Assembly (NCBI GenBank): GCA_025360355.1
Contig: JANYCL010000190.1
Location: 1 to 6,124, forward strand
DNA: 6,124 nucleotides
Direction: 5' to 3'
Source: Sphingobacteriaceae bacterium
GTDB lineage: Bacteria; Bacteroidota; Bacteroidia; B-17B0; Aurantibacillaceae
The notes under the pieces were generated by a model. It saw nothing but the letters and a program-made list of their open reading frames with translations. It had not been told where the DNA came from and searched no databases. Every line of letters starts with the position of its first letter. Position 1 is the first letter of the stretch. The translations under genes were made by a program, and so were the position numbers. Positions 5,420-6,124 of this stretch are shown piece after piece.

Positions 5420-6124
5420 ATGGCATTCAGATTTACCATTGGAAGAAGAATTGGAACAGGTTTCAGCACCTTAATAGGGCTGACAGTTGTTGCATTCGTT
5501 TTAACCTTATCTACTGTAACAGAAAGTAAGAAGAAAACCGAAGACCTGGTAGAGCAAGTGGCGCCAAGTATTGCAGCCTTAAAAGAATATCGTTTTTTAT
5601 TACAGCGTTCTCAAACCTTAATTTCCAAATGGTATTATAGCAAAAACGTAAACGAGAGTGGTCGTCAGGAATTATTGGAACTGATCCAAACTGATTACAA
5701 AAAACAGAAGAATGTATTAACAGAATTATCGAAAAGCTGGACCAGTAACGACGAACTAAAAGCACTGAGTCAGATCAAAGGAAAAACAGAAGAATTGTTC
5801 ATGACCTATCAGCAGGATATCATGACACCGCTGAATTCATTAGAATCTTACGAAGATGTATCTATTATTTTCCCTGCTGCAGATGCCTTGGCTAACGCAG
5901 AAGAAAATTTAAAATCACTTTATGCACACCTCGACAAATTAATTGATGAAAAAACGCAAACATCAAGGTTGTTGAAGGAACAAATGTTCTCTTCATTCGA
6001 TTTTCTTGAACGTTTTGTGAAATTAATTGGGATCACACTGGTGTTAGGTGGGATTTTTGTTGCGTTCTTCACAGCGCGTTCCATTGTGAAACCGGTTCAG
6101 GAACTTAAGAAAATGTTATTGTCG
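5420..6124 (+). CDS. Two-TM membrane signal receptor with helical periplasmic domain and HAMP start (partial, 3' end outside window)
   Basis: The frame is open from ATG 5420 to the window edge (235 codons, no stop). Residues 4-10 (RFTIGRR) are basic; TM1 spans about 11-31. Residues about 33-198 are periplasmic and almost entirely predicted helical (for example LKEYRFLLQRSQTLISKWYY and EENLKSLYAHLDKLIDEKTQ), like the four-helix-bundle sensors of chemoreceptors and histidine kinases. TM2 spans about 200-219 (VKLIGITLVLGGIFVAFFTA), followed by ARSIVKPVQELKKMLL, the opening of a HAMP domain with its conserved Pro. The output module (histidine kinase, GGDEF, PP2C/SpoIIE phosphatase or methyl-accepting domain) lies outside the window and cannot be called. 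The start is 6 nt after the TPR stop, so the gene belongs to the same operon. Confidence 0.87.
   Translation, partial: MAFRFTIGRRIGTGFSTLIGLTVVAFVLTLSTVTESKKKTEDLVEQVAPSIAALKEYRFLLQRSQTLISKWYYSKNVNESGRQELLELIQTDYKKQKNVLTELSKSWTSNDELKALSQIKGKTEELFMTYQQDIMTPLNSLESYEDVSIIFPAADALANAEENLKSLYAHLDKLIDEKTQTSRLLKEQMFSSFDFLERFVKLIGITLVLGGIFVAFFTARSIVKPVQELKKMLLS

Noticed and set aside
5511..5765. Minus-strand 84-codon open frame opposite the receptor gene
   Set aside because: It is antisense to the helical sensor domain, which runs open without stop into a HAMP domain.

Overview
This window looks like chromosome of a low-GC Bacteroidota (Flavobacteriales or Chitinophagales-like). The clues are AT-rich coding with TTA/AAA-type codons, starts mostly without Shine-Dalgarno sequences, a good match to the Bacteroidota promoter element TAnnTTTG, an ECF sigma factor paired with a TonB-tailed membrane protein, and short GC-biased octad repeats between genes. 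The genus cannot be named from the sequence alone.

Layout. (1) Positions 2-1837, plus strand: the 3' end of ffh (SRP GTPase, M domain), complete folD, and a small exported protein joining a carboxypeptidase-regulatory-like beta domain to a cysteine-rich zinc-ribbon-like tail. Degenerate heptad and octad repeats fill the ffh-folD gap. (2) Positions 1838-1986: a convergent intergenic region with a second copy of the octad repeat and a long imperfect hairpin. (3) Positions 3862 down to 1987, minus strand: an ECF sigma factor overlapping a single-pass membrane protein with a low-complexity periplasmic stretch and a TonB-like C-terminal domain, probably its anti-sigma or signal-transducing partner. 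(4) Positions 3863-3962: a 100-bp divergent promoter region with a perfect 14-bp palindrome next to a Bacteroidota-type promoter. (5) Positions 3963-6124, plus strand: a tight operon (gaps of 2 and 6 nt) of a YfiR-family (DUF4154) exported protein, an exported TPR protein, and a two-TM membrane receptor with a helical periplasmic domain and the start of a HAMP domain, cut by the window edge.

ffh and folD are housekeeping genes. The most interesting part is the last operon. It resembles the YfiR-YfiN logic of proteobacteria (a periplasmic YfiR controlling a HAMP-containing membrane sensor), but a secreted TPR protein stands between the two and the output domain is not visible. The sigma/TonB-like pair is divergently transcribed from this operon and shares its control region, so the two envelope-signalling units may be co-regulated. 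This is inference. No rRNA, tRNA, transposase, CRISPR array or integration site was seen.
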